Of a DNA stretch of 64,000 nt, positions 16,475 through 24,374 are shown in pieces. Position 1 is the stretch's first letter. Each line of letters opens with the position of its first letter. A model generated the notes under the pieces. The model was not told where the DNA came from and did not search any database. It worked only from the letters and a program-made list of their open reading frames with translations. The stretch is from contig NZ_CP137338.1 of NCBI RefSeq assembly GCF_044923475.1, forward strand, positions 2,108,001 to 2,172,000, in the 5' to 3' direction. The position numbers and the translations under genes are program-made. Origin of the DNA: JAAURS01 sp044923475 (GTDB taxonomy: Bacteria; Cyanobacteriota; Cyanobacteriia; Thermosynechococcales; Thermosynechococcaceae).

Positions 16475-16834
16475 CTACAGCTCTGTGGGCAGTCCCGTGA
16501 GTTCCATGATTGGACGAATTTCGACGGTGCCTTTACGCGCGGATGGGATGCGTGCGGCGATCGCAATGGCTTCATCGAGATCCTTCGCATCGATCGAGAA
16601 GTAGCCGCCAAGTTGTTCGCGAGTTTCCGCAAACGGCCCGTCGGTCACCAGTTTTTTCCCGTCGCGCACTCGCACGCTGGTTGCCGTTGAGGTCGAGTGA
16701 AGCGGCGAAGCACCCAAGTATTGACCTTTGGCCTTCAGTTCGTAAGTCAACTGCGTAGACTCCGCGTAGCAGCTTTCCATCTCGCTCTCAGTCCATGCAT
16801 TTTCGTCACTGTAAATGAGCAATATGTATTTCAT
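16475..16834 (-). CDS. DGPF-domain (YciI-like) protein
   Basis: A 119-residue DGPF protein: MKYILLIYSDENAW start, DGPFAETREQLGGYF at 65-79, and GTVEIRPIMEL at the end. It is the third gene of the leftward run beginning at 17797 with DGPF and DUF1579 genes (37-bp gap). It is a paralogue of the 17420 and 13074 products. Confidence 0.88.
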   Translation of the reverse strand: MKYILLIYSDENAWTESEMESCYAESTQLTYELKAKGQYLGASPLHSTSTATSVRVRDGKKLVTDGPFAETREQLGGYFSIDAKDLDEAIAIAARIPSARKGTVEIRPIMELTGLPTEL

Positions 16835-16871
16835 GATGTACGCCTCGATTTTGTTGAATATTGACAGAGAA

Positions 16872-17351
16872 CTACTTTTGCCGATGATAGTGCGCGGTCA
16901 TGAACTGATTCCAAGTGCCGTCATCCATCAAAATCTTTGAGGTCAAAATCTTACGATCGTTGCTGACGAATTCGATGATGTCCTGGTAAGGTGCGATCTC
17001 ACCATTGCTGAAATTAGGACCTTCGGAATCCAGCGTGAGAATCTTTCCCTCCGCATCGAGGGAGCCGTTGTAGGGCCAGAGATAGGTCATCACCGAGCAA
17101 ATAAACGTACCCACAAAGCGATTCTTTTTCGGATCGAACCCTAGGGTCATAATTGTTTTGCCCAAATTCCCATCTGGCATTTCGCCCTCACCTTCGGCAA
17201 CGATCCAAACCCCACCCAGCGATCGCACAACCTCAGTTCCTTTAGACTTCAAAGGGGGTTGGTCTGGCCCCATGATGCATTCGGATTCATAGGTCCACTC
17301 GCCGATGAGTCGATCTAACCACTGGTGTTCTTTTTGAAGTGTTACTTCCAT
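16872..17351 (-). CDS. DUF1579 family protein
   Basis: A 159-residue lipocalin-like protein with the DUF1579 pattern: HQWLDRLIGEWTYESE, RSLGGVWIVAEGEGEMPDG, TLGFDPKKNRFVGTFI and DGTWNQFMTAHYHR. DUF1579 genes are frequent neighbours of DGPF genes in ECF42 loci. It is the middle gene of the DGPF-DUF1579-DGPF run. Confidence 0.88.
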   Translation of the reverse strand: MEVTLQKEHQWLDRLIGEWTYESECIMGPDQPPLKSKGTEVVRSLGGVWIVAEGEGEMPDGNLGKTIMTLGFDPKKNRFVGTFICSVMTYLWPYNGSLDAEGKILTLDSEGPNFSNGEIAPYQDIIEFVSNDRKILTSKILMDDGTWNQFMTAHYHRQK

Positions 17352-17419
17352 TGTTTTGCTCCTGAATTAATTCAAAGGGTTTTCAAGCCGTTTGCTCGTT
17401 CGACTCAGCGTGTCAGCAT

Positions 17420-17797
17420 TCAAGCAGCGGACTTAGTTTGTCCAACGCATTGATCTTCATCCACCGGGCGAATCTCAAAGGGACCAAAGCGAACGCCGGG
17501 ATGCTTCGACATCAACTGGATCGCGTGGTTGAGATCTCTAGCTTCTAGCACCAGGAATCCGCCCAGTTGTTCTTTGGTCTCGGCATAGGGGCCATCAGTA
17601 ACGGCAACTTTTCCCCGCCGATATCGCAGCGTCGCGGCATTGCGCGCGCTTTGCAGCGCTTCACCGCCCAGAAAGTGTCCGCCTCGGCGCAGTTCGTCGT
17701 CGTAGGCAAAGCATTCGTCCATCAGAGCAGTGCGTTCCTGTTCTGGCATCTCATCCCATTGACTCTCTTCCATGTATCCAAGGCAGATGAACTTCAT
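17420..17797 (-). CDS. DGPF-domain (YciI-like) protein
   Basis: A 125-residue protein, MKFICLGYMEESQWDEMPEQER start and a DGPY variant at 68-71 followed by AETKEQLGGFLVLEA and FGPFEIRPVDE. ATG 17797 is chosen because GGAGGGC precedes it; upstream codons to 17869 overlap the promoter. It is the first gene of the operon driven by the ECF-type promoter at 17840-17868. Confidence 0.88.
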   Translation of the reverse strand: MKFICLGYMEESQWDEMPEQERTALMDECFAYDDELRRGGHFLGGEALQSARNAATLRYRRGKVAVTDGPYAETKEQLGGFLVLEARDLNHAIQLMSKHPGVRFGPFEIRPVDEDQCVGQTKSAA

Positions 17798-17839
17798 AAT
17801 GCCCTCCAGAATTTTGTCTGAACGTTCTCTGTTATTGAG

Positions 17840-17868
17840 TAGTCGTTCGGCACAGCCGTAAATCGACA
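17840..17868 (-). promoter_or_regulatory. ECF-type promoter TGTCGA-N17-CGACTA (DGPF operon)
   Basis: Minus-strand TGTCGA (17868-17863) and CGACTA (17845-17840), 17-bp spacer, 43 bp upstream of the first DGPF start. The flanks (ATGTCGATTTACGG... CGACTACTC) also resemble the copy at 8302-8330 (ATGTCGATTTGTGG... CGACTATTC). Confidence 0.75.
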
Positions 17869-17982
17869 TCAGATGAAAAATTTTTTTAGCCTATGCTGCA
17901 GAACGGTTTCAGGGATATGACGCTTGTTAGCTTGGAGGCAAAGACCATCTTTTTTTGGCGTGCTCGATCATTCTAAGATCCG

Positions 17983-18022
17983 TTTTGATTTTTGTACGCA
18001 TATCAAAATAAAGCTTTACATG
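17983..18022. repeat. 40-bp palindromic element, copy 1 (upstream of DGPF operon)
   Basis: TTTTGAT (17983-17989) and ATCAAAA (18002-18008) flank a 12-bp centre; a shared AAAGCTTTACATG tail follows. The same 40 bp with about three mismatches occurs at 21818-21857, upstream of the ECF42-type gene. Its placement before both genes suggests a common operator. The rest of the 17798-18114 gap holds the ECF promoter and no gene. Confidence 0.65.
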
Positions 18023-18114
18023 GGTGCAGCACGATGCTTTGGCTTGGAATCCCTACCTTGCGGCTAGCAGTGGCAATAGAAGGGCAGCTAGAGCAAAGCG
18101 ATCTTGGAATTTTT

Positions 18115-19002
18115 CTATTGCAGCAACCCAGTCTTAAATTCATCCCTTAGAAAATCAATAAAACACTTTACCTTTGCGGATTGAAAGCGAGTGCGACGGC
18201 AAACCGCTTGAATGGGTAGCGGGTCAGGTTCGTAATCTGCCAAAACGATCTTGACCAATTGATTTTGAAGTTCCTTTCTAAATGCCCACAGCGGCGACAT
18301 CCCAATCCCAATTCCTGCTACCACCGCTTCGCAATGGGCCATCGTGCTATTTACGTGCAGATTACCGCGCACGGTGACGCTGGCGCCCCGAAGCTGCCAT
18401 TCATTGCCTGTGGACTGGCGCGTGTAAATAATACAGTTATGGTGCAAGAGATCGGCTGGTACTTGCGGTTCGCCAAATTTCTGCAAATAGTCCGTTGCTG
18501 CAACCACAACAAAGCGAGAGGTGCCAATGGGATGCGACATTAGGTTCTGATTCTGAAACTGACCGATTCTGATCGCTAAATCGATGCCTTCTTCCACCAA
18601 ATCGACAAAATAATCTGCCATGGTTAGGTCGAGCGTGATATCAGGATAGTGATCGAGAAACTTTTTTAGACGAGGAAGTAGCTCCTGTCGTCCCAGCGCA
18701 ACCGAACAATTAATGCGCAGGAGTCCAGACGGATTCTGCCGTTTCCCCACGCTCGACTCCGCCTCTGACAGTGCTTCGAGGACATGCTGACAATGCTCGT
18801 AAAAACGCATGCCTTCGTCGGTTAAGCCCACCTTGCGCGTCGATCGCACTAATAACTGCACGTCCAAATGCTTTTCTAGGGCAGCAATTTGTTTGCTAAT
18901 GGTGGGTTGAGTGGTGTTCATCTCTTTGGCCACTGCGGAGAAACTACCGATCTCCACCGTGCGCACAAAGCTTTTCAGGCATGTCATCAAATCTAACATC
19001 AA
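18115..19002 (-). CDS. LysR family transcriptional regulator
   Basis: A 295-residue LTTR. The N-terminal HTH covers residues 4-62 (FVRTVEIGSFSAVAKEMNTTQPTISKQIAALEKHLDVQLLVRSTRKVGLT) and a periplasmic-binding-like effector domain follows from about 90. It is divergent from the SnoaL-like gene at 19115, its likely target. The effector is unknown. Confidence 0.88.
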   Translation of the reverse strand: MMLDLMTCLKSFVRTVEIGSFSAVAKEMNTTQPTISKQIAALEKHLDVQLLVRSTRKVGLTDEGMRFYEHCQHVLEALSEAESSVGKRQNPSGLLRINCSVALGRQELLPRLKKFLDHYPDITLDLTMADYFVDLVEEGIDLAIRIGQFQNQNLMSHPIGTSRFVVVAATDYLQKFGEPQVPADLLHHNCIIYTRQSTGNEWQLRGASVTVRGNLHVNSTMAHCEAVVAGIGIGMSPLWAFRKELQNQLVKIVLADYEPDPLPIQAVCRRTRFQSAKVKCFIDFLRDEFKTGLLQ

Positions 19003-19114
19003 GATTCATTCCAAGCGAGAATAAGTCATATTCCATTTTGCCATCTTCTCAACGCCAGAAGAATAGAGCATCATGAATCCTGTAAACAAGATCGAATTCA
19101 ACCGGAGAGCGATT

Positions 19115-19477
19115 ATGCTAACAGCAACTGATTTAAGAGCCAATTTTGAAGATATCAAGAGCCTCGTTTTACAAGGAAAAGCGATGGAGGCTTTTGAAAA
19201 ATACTACGGCGACGATGTGGTAATGCAGGAAAATGAAACGCCCGCTACGATTGGAAAAGTTGCTAACCGGGAAAGGGAGCTAGATTTCTTTGCTAAGGTG
19301 ACTGAATTTCGAGGGTTAGAGCTTAAAGCGGTCGCTTATGGCGAGGATGTGATTATTGCAGAATGGTTTGTGGATTATACCCATGCGGATTGGGGGAAGG
19401 TGACCCACGATCAAGTTTCTGTGCAGCGATGGAGAGATGGCAAGGTGATCCACGAGCGCTTCTATTATGCTGTCTGA
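19115..19477 (+). CDS. SnoaL/NTF2-like protein
   Basis: A 120-residue cone-shaped NTF2-like fold: LVLQGKAMEAFEKYYGDDVVMQEN, the RERELDFFAKVTEF helix and VSVQRWRDGKVIHERFYY at the end. SnoaL-like proteins include polyketide cyclases and small-molecule isomerases, but many are of unknown use. ATG 19115 is preferred over 19073 because GGAGAGCGATT lies ahead. Divergent from a LysR gene. Confidence 0.83.
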   Translation: MLTATDLRANFEDIKSLVLQGKAMEAFEKYYGDDVVMQENETPATIGKVANRERELDFFAKVTEFRGLELKAVAYGEDVIIAEWFVDYTHADWGKVTHDQVSVQRWRDGKVIHERFYYAV

Positions 19478-19526
19478 TTTTGCGATCGCTAATCATTTCC
19501 CCCTTGCGATCGGAAAACTGTCGCAT

Positions 19527-19676
19527 ATTAGACCTCTTGCATAAATTATCGCCCTCACCCTAAATCCCTCTCCCAATCCTGGGAGAGGGACTTTGAATCT
19601 TGCTCCCCTTCTCCCAAAGTTGGGAGAAGGGGCTGGGGGATGAGGGCAAATGCAGTATTTATGCAAGAGGTCTAAT
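19527..19676. mobile_element. MITE-like element with 20-bp terminal inverted repeats
   Basis: ATTAGACCTCTTGCATAAAT (19527-19546) is matched at the right end by its exact reverse complement (19657-19676). The ~110-bp interior contains two GC-rich hairpins, CCCTCTCCCA/TGGGAGAGGG and CCCCTTCTCCCA/TGGGAGAAGGGG. No coding capacity. The layout is that of a non-autonomous transposable element common in filamentous cyanobacteria. Confidence 0.75.
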
Positions 19677-19775
19677 GTCGTCTGGACTAGCACGAACCGT
19701 AGGAAACTGAGTAAATGGCACTGCTCAGCGAATTCGTGATGATTAGTCTAAACATAATATGCAGAAAGACTTATT

Positions 19776-20363
19776 TTATTTTCCGGCTTTCAAGACTTGT
19801 TCAGCTGTCAAACTCAAGTTGGAAAAAGCAAACGAAAGGATAGATTGTTTGCCTTGAAATCTCTGTTCTTGATATTGGGTTCCTTTAAGGGTGAGCACTA
19901 AAACAACGGCTGACATTGGATCGATAATCCAATACTCTGGTATACCGCGTGCTGCATACTCCAAACGTTTTTCCTGATAGTCTCTAGTTCTAGATTGCGG
20001 ATCGGTTTCACTATTGGACACCACTTCAACCACTAACAGAGGTGCGGGATGCCCTAATCTCAGCAATTTTCCGTCTTCACTGATAGCCTTCTCAGAGTCT
20101 ACTGAATGGACAATCAGATCCGGTTGCCTTGCAGATGCATAAACAGAGCTAACTTCAATTTGATGCCCGATCACCAGTCGATAATGGGGAATACCTAGCC
20201 CCAGAAAAACAGAAAAGAGAAAACTTGCAATTTGTGGATTAATCGGATTTTCTGACCCCATGACAACTAAGATCCCATCCACCAACTCATAGCGGGTATC
20301 CGTCCCGTCGTCATAGTCTAAATACTCCTCTAATGTCATGCGTTGAGGGATAGTGGTCGTCAT
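19776..20363 (-). CDS. Uma2 family endonuclease-like protein
   Basis: A 195-residue protein with the Uma2 PD-(D/E)xK fold: MTLEEYLDYDDGTDTRYELVDG, the catalytic-site strands RQPDLIV and LLVVEVVSNSE, then YQEKRLEYAARGIPEYWIIDP. Uma2 genes are very numerous in cyanobacteria; their biological target is unknown. ATG 20363 is preferred over an upstream in-frame codon because homologues begin with MTT..P..MTLEEYL. Confidence 0.88.
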   Translation of the reverse strand: MTTTIPQRMTLEEYLDYDDGTDTRYELVDGILVVMGSENPINPQIASFLFSVFLGLGIPHYRLVIGHQIEVSSVYASARQPDLIVHSVDSEKAISEDGKLLRLGHPAPLLVVEVVSNSETDPQSRTRDYQEKRLEYAARGIPEYWIIDPMSAVVLVLTLKGTQYQEQRFQGKQSILSFAFSNLSLTAEQVLKAGK

Positions 20364-20484
20364 CGGTGCGATCGCTCCTTTATCCAGTATTTCTCTTACG
20401 CCCAAGGGCTAATCTTGGTATTGAACAATACGACTTCTCTGAAACACTCCCTGGCTCAATTATAAGTACTGCAATAAAACTTTT

Positions 20485-21732
20485 TCAGGCTAATTCCGCA
20501 AGGCGCTTTTCCAGAAACCGACGCTCCGGCTCCTGCCGTGCGATCGCCAGTGCCTGTTGATAAGATGCTTTTGCCTCAGACATTTTCCCCAACCGTCGGC
20601 ACAAATCTGCCCGTGCCGCATGAGCTAGATGGTAATCGCTCAAGTTGCCCTGTGCCAGAATGCCATCCACCAGTTGCAGCCCTGCCAGCGGCCCATCTCG
20701 CATCGCCACCGCCACCGCTCGATTCAACTCAACTACAGGCGATGGTGTTGCTTGCGCCAACAGATCGTATAAAGCCACAATCTGTGCCCAGTCTGTTGCC
20801 TGAGCACTTGGAGCCTCGGCATGGACGGCGGCGATCGCAGCCTGAATTGCATATACCCCAACTTGTCGGGCAGAAAGCGCCTGCTCGACCAGCGCCTTGC
20901 CTTCAGCAATCTGCTCCCCGTTCCAAAGGGAACGATCCTGATCCTCCAGCAAAATCAGATCTCCCTCGGGCGACGATCGCGCTGTGCGTCGCGACTCTTG
21001 CAACAACATGAGTGCCAGCAGTCCCATCGCTTCTGGATCGGGCAACAGCTCGACCAGCAAACGCCCCAGACGGATCGCTTCCCCCGATAGATCCGCTCGC
21101 GTCACGGATTCGCCCGAGGAGGCCGAATACCCTTCGTTGAACACCAGATAAATGACAGACAGCACCGCATCCAATCGTTCGGGCAGATCGGCGATCGCAG
21201 GTACCTCGTAGGGAATCCGCGCATCTCGGATCTTTGCCTTGCCGCGCACGATTCGCTGGGCGATCGTAGGGGGTGCGCTCAGGAATGCACTGGCAATTTC
21301 TTCCGTCGTCAGACCGCAGATTTCCCGGAGGGTGAGAGCAACTTGCGTACTCGGAGCCAACGCTGGGTGGCAGCAAGTGAAGATTAACCGGAGGCGATCG
21401 TCTTCAACGTCCTCGTCATTGATGGTATTGAGGGAAGGAGCGCGATCGGGACTTTGAGCGAGTTCCGCAAAGAAATTGCTGAAACGAGCGCGACGGCGAA
21501 GGGCATCGATCGCCTTGAAACGGCCCGTTGAAACCAGCCACGCGCGGGGATTTTTGGGTATCCCGTCCCGCGCCCACTGCTCTACTGCCGCAGCGTAGGC
21601 TTCGTGCAGGGCCTCTTCGGCCAGGTCAAAGTCGCCCAAAAGTCGAATCAGCGTAGCAAAGACCCGACGCGACTCGGTGCGGTAGAGACGATCCACCCAT
21701 TCGCTTACAGTTTGGGTCTGAGCCTCATTCAT
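20485..21732 (-). CDS. ECF sigma factor, ECF42 type with TPR-like C-terminal extension
   Basis: A 415-residue protein, about twice a normal ECF sigma. Region 2 lies at 13-80 (RLYRTESRRVFATLIRLLGDFDLAEEALHEA), region 4 at 110-180 (TQVALTLREICGLTTEEIASAFLSAPPTIAQR). The last ~220 residues form a TPR-like helical repeat domain. This architecture defines ECF42, which lacks an obvious anti-sigma and is linked to DGPF proteins. Three DGPF genes, a DUF1579 gene and several VOC genes lie within 8 kb, and promoters with one common TGTCGA/CGACTA pattern precede them. A duplicated palindrome sits upstream of this gene. Confidence 0.9.
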   Translation of the reverse strand: MNEAQTQTVSEWVDRLYRTESRRVFATLIRLLGDFDLAEEALHEAYAAAVEQWARDGIPKNPRAWLVSTGRFKAIDALRRRARFSNFFAELAQSPDRAPSLNTINDEDVEDDRLRLIFTCCHPALAPSTQVALTLREICGLTTEEIASAFLSAPPTIAQRIVRGKAKIRDARIPYEVPAIADLPERLDAVLSVIYLVFNEGYSASSGESVTRADLSGEAIRLGRLLVELLPDPEAMGLLALMLLQESRRTARSSPEGDLILLEDQDRSLWNGEQIAEGKALVEQALSARQVGVYAIQAAIAAVHAEAPSAQATDWAQIVALYDLLAQATPSPVVELNRAVAVAMRDGPLAGLQLVDGILAQGNLSDYHLAHAARADLCRRLGKMSEAKASYQQALAIARQEPERRFLEKRLAELA

Positions 21733-21817
21733 GACTAAAGCCTCAACGCTCTGGGCGATCGAGAAAAAATCAAATGTAAAAATACATTGATTAACCCTGT
21801 CGCTATCCTAGGGTCTA

Positions 21818-21857
21818 TTTTGATTTTTGTACTAATATCAAAACAAAGCTTTACATG
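21818..21857. repeat. 40-bp palindromic element, copy 2 (upstream of ECF42 gene)
   Basis: TTTTGAT (21818-21824) and ATCAAAA (21837-21843) with a 12-bp centre, then AAAGCTTTACATG. It is near-identical to 17983-18022. It lies 86 bp upstream of the sigma gene, in the gap before radC. Confidence 0.65.
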
Positions 21858-21872
21858 ACTTGTTATATACAA

Positions 21873-22604
21873 CTATATCTCTTGAGGAAATTCATCCCAC
21901 AGATTGGTTGTTTGCCGCAAGCTGCTAAAGTTGCCGTTGCCTAAAATCAGATGATCGAGGAGTGGAATATTGAGAAGCTGCGCGCCGGAGAGCAGTTGAC
22001 GAGTTAGAGAAATATCTTCGGGGCTAGGGTCCGTCTGGCCGGAAGGGTGGTTGTGAGCCACAATTACCCGCGTTGCCCCTTGACGAATCACTTCTCTAAA
22101 AATATCGCGGGGATGGGCGATCGTTTCAGTGGCAGTGCCAATGCTGATAATTTGAGTGCCCAAAAGCCGATGTTTGATATCCAGCAGCAGGACGGCAAAG
22201 CGCTCTTGGGTTTGCCACATGAGCTGATTGGCAAGCAGGGCGGCAGCGGCTTCTGGGTTTTCGATCGGGGTGGGAGCCTCTGGTAAAGAGCTGAAGGCCC
22301 GTTTCCCGAGTTCGATCGCCGCGACAATGGCGGTTGCTTTGGCCGGACCGATGCCAGGGATTGCCATCAATTCTGAGACGTGGATATCGCGCAGGACGGT
22401 AAGGGGGTTGCGCTGGTGTTGGCCGAGCTGTTGCAACAGGTATTGCCCCAATCCCACGGCAGATAGCTTGCCAGGGCCCTGTCCGGTGCCGAGTAGAATT
22501 GCAATCAGTTCTGCCTCAGTGAGAGCGTGGGAGCCTTGGTTCATGAGGCGTTCGCGGGGGCGATCGCTGAGGGGCAGGTCGGCAACGCGGAGGGTATAGG
22601 TCAT
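21873..22604 (-). CDS. radC: RadC family JAB-domain protein (UPF0758)
   Basis: A 243-residue protein. A helix-hairpin-helix (MAIPGIGPAKATAIVAAIELG, given in part) is followed by the JAB/JAMM domain with the metal signature VAHNHPSGQTDPSPED. Despite the name, a repair function is doubtful; the family is metal-dependent hydrolase-like. Start ATG 22604 (MTYTLRVADLP) matches the family; upstream codons to 22640 lack a ribosome site. Confidence 0.92.
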   Translation of the reverse strand: MTYTLRVADLPLSDRPRERLMNQGSHALTEAELIAILLGTGQGPGKLSAVGLGQYLLQQLGQHQRNPLTVLRDIHVSELMAIPGIGPAKATAIVAAIELGKRAFSSLPEAPTPIENPEAAAALLANQLMWQTQERFAVLLLDIKHRLLGTQIISIGTATETIAHPRDIFREVIRQGATRVIVAHNHPSGQTDPSPEDISLTRQLLSGAQLLNIPLLDHLILGNGNFSSLRQTTNLWDEFPQEI

Positions 22605-22767
22605 TCTAAGTCGATGGGACGCTATCTTTAAGATCCCCAAATTTTAGGGATAGGCGATCGCCCTTAACGGAATGTCACATCTGTACAGCGCAATGGAAAC
22701 GATTATGTTGTATCAATAGGAGTCAGATTAGAGCGCCCTCTCTGCTGAGAAAATATTTTGAACGATG

Positions 22768-23466
22768 CTAGGGGTGTGTATACGCACTATATCCAAAATG
22801 ATATGGAGCGTTTTGAACGGTTCCTCTTGGCAAAAAGCCAGCACTCTCCCAAGTTTGAGCAGAACTGCGCATGACAGGTACTCCGCCAATTTCTACAACG
22901 GACTTTCTGATAAAGCCTCCTCTACTCTCAGTAATACGGCTGTCCAGTTGATTATCAAGTGCATCTTCTAGCGCAACTGTTTCTCTTTGACGTGGGTTAA
23001 GACTCCATCGGGACTGAGTATGACCAGCTTGAACCCCTATATTCTGACTATACAGCGATCGACTTTTCCAATTTCTCGTTGAGTAATTAACAAGAAAACT
23101 TAAGGGGTGATTAGGGTTAGCCAGAATAGTATCTAGCTGTTTTTTCATGAATTTATCTCTTAAGGTTTTGCTTGCGATAGGGGTCTTTGGAGAATTTATA
23201 GAAACAGGGGGTGCTTGAACTCTTACTGCATTGCGTTTCTTCGATTCGTACCTTCTAGGTAAAGGATCACACCTATACCAACTATACTTACCCGATCTGA
23301 TGAGCGCTTGACCTGCCGCATTGCAAGCGGCTGTCGATTTGTATATGCCAGTATATTGTGCATTTGAGGGGGAGATCATTGAAGAACCCATAATCGTCCC
23401 CATCGCAAGAACAACTGGGATGGCAACTCGGCGGATAGGAGAATGAGTTGTTTTAAGCATGTTCAC
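22768..23466 (-). CDS. secreted protein with polymorphic-toxin-like C-terminal domain
   Basis: A 232-residue protein. Residues 1-36 are a signal peptide (RRVAIPVVLAMGTIMG... ending SNA|Q). Residues 145-215 carry VQAGHTQSRWS, ALEDALDNQLDSRI, VEIGGVPVMRSSAQTWE and LPRGTV, a pattern I associate with a C-terminal domain of bacterial polymorphic toxins (type 5-like, conserved His in QAGH). Such domains usually cap large secreted proteins; here it is a small stand-alone product without a filamentous or RHS carrier. No immunity gene was recognised. The leader motif at 23511-23528 ties it to the CHAT cluster. The domain call comes from memory of the motif and is unconfirmed. Confidence 0.6.
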   Translation of the reverse strand: MNMLKTTHSPIRRVAIPVVLAMGTIMGSSMISPSNAQYTGIYKSTAACNAAGQALIRSGKYSWYRCDPLPRRYESKKRNAVRVQAPPVSINSPKTPIASKTLRDKFMKKQLDTILANPNHPLSFLVNYSTRNWKSRSLYSQNIGVQAGHTQSRWSLNPRQRETVALEDALDNQLDSRITESRGGFIRKSVVEIGGVPVMRSSAQTWESAGFLPRGTVQNAPYHFGYSAYTHP

Positions 23467-23510
23467 AAATTCCTTAAATTCTCAACCTTCACTTAAGTAA
23501 CAAGTCTCTA

Positions 23511-23528
23511 CTGAGAGATTTATGTGTT
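23511..23528 (-). promoter_or_regulatory. cluster leader motif copy (toxin-like gene)
   Basis: Minus-strand ACACATAAATCTCTCAG lies about 50 bp upstream of the toxin-like start and is followed at once by a TCTCT-CAGT-AGAGA hairpin. The core ACATAAATC...CAG recurs in five other leaders of the cluster. Confidence 0.55.
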
Positions 23529-23602
23529 TTTAGAGAAATTAGGAATAAAATTTCAGTGCAGTGTGTGATGGGTGGCAATCAATCATTACCAAGCACGGCG
23601 TT

Positions 23603-23656
23603 CTATCCATTGCAAGACTCAAGTTGTGGACGGTTGAGATGCAGGGGGGATGTCAT
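23603..23656 (-). pseudogene. 17-residue ORF behind a cluster leader motif, probable gene remnant
   Basis: ATG 23656 with GAGGA 7 bp upstream reads MTSPLHLNRPQLESCNG and stops. It has the cluster leader motif and a GTCTGC/GCAGAC hairpin in front but no full-length product. A lost cargo gene, or a short peptide. The rest of the 23467-23799 gap shows no gene. Confidence 0.35.
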
Positions 23657-23700
23657 AAAAATATCCTCTAGAGTGAGTCTGCCAAATCAGCAGACCAAAC

Positions 23701-23719
23701 TGGAGGATTCATGTAGGAA
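23701..23719 (-). promoter_or_regulatory. cluster leader motif copy (remnant ORF)
   Basis: Minus-strand TTCCTACATGAATCCTCCA. It shares TAACC, ACCTA, GCGATCGC and CCAGTTT in the same order with the copy at 26000-26019, so similarity spans about 50 bp. Confidence 0.6.
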
Positions 23720-23799
23720 TGGCGATCGCAGATAGGTAGGTTAGCCTGAGGTCTAGCACTATGTTCCCGTTCGCAACCACTCGTTCAGCTCTGCTCAGT

Positions 23800-24138
23800 T
23801 TATTTTGTTATTGTAGATATGCCCCGTTTTTGACTCAATGGATAGGCAGATAACTGCGCGCATAGCATGCCGTAACCATCATTCCTTCTCTTCAGTACTT
23901 CGAGCTGGATGTATTGCGGGGACAAGTTAAACTTTGCCTGTTGAATTAAAGTGTTCCGAATCTCTTGAGCTGTGAAGCGCGGCGTGTCGCGTGGCAGAGA
24001 TAAGATGTAAGCGGCTGCATGGGGGTTGCCCGATTGCTTGAGTATCTCAGCACATTGTACAGACATGGAAATTAGAGCGTTGTCGTCAGTATTATCTAGA
24101 GTTCTCTGTAGTTCTATTACTGCTGTGAAGTTACTCAT
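23800..24138 (-). CDS. small protein of unknown function in the CHAT cluster
   Basis: A 112-residue, soluble, mostly helical protein (SNFTAVIELQRTLDNTDDNALISMSVQCAEILKQSGN...). No family recognised. ATG 24138 has AGAGG 8 bp upstream; a GTG at 24147 is less likely. It precedes the toxin-like gene in the same direction, so an immunity or regulatory role is conceivable but unsupported. Confidence 0.6.
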   Translation of the reverse strand: MSNFTAVIELQRTLDNTDDNALISMSVQCAEILKQSGNPHAAAYILSLPRDTPRFTAQEIRNTLIQQAKFNLSPQYIQLEVLKRRNDGYGMLCAQLSAYPLSQKRGISTITK

Positions 24139-24310
24139 TTGTGTCACCTCTTAATATTAAGGAACGAGGAAAAATAGGAGATTGAGCCCATGAAAAAATA
24201 ATTAGGGTTTGATTTGGTCGAGCTTTAGCTGCGGGAATAGTCCTGGCTAGAGATTGGACTTTTATAGGATCTTCTTCCAGAGTGGCTCTACTAGACAAAC
24301 AAACCAAGCT

Positions 24311-24329
24311 CTGACGATTTATGTAGGAA
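24311..24329 (-). promoter_or_regulatory. cluster leader motif copy (small unknown gene)
   Basis: Minus-strand GTTCCTACATAAATCGTCA, about 175 bp upstream of the 24138 start. CAGAG/CTCTG arms flank the following 25 bp. Confidence 0.55.
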
Positions 24330-24374
24330 CTGTAAATCCTAGATGGGGAGATTAACTGCCAAATCTCTATTTGC

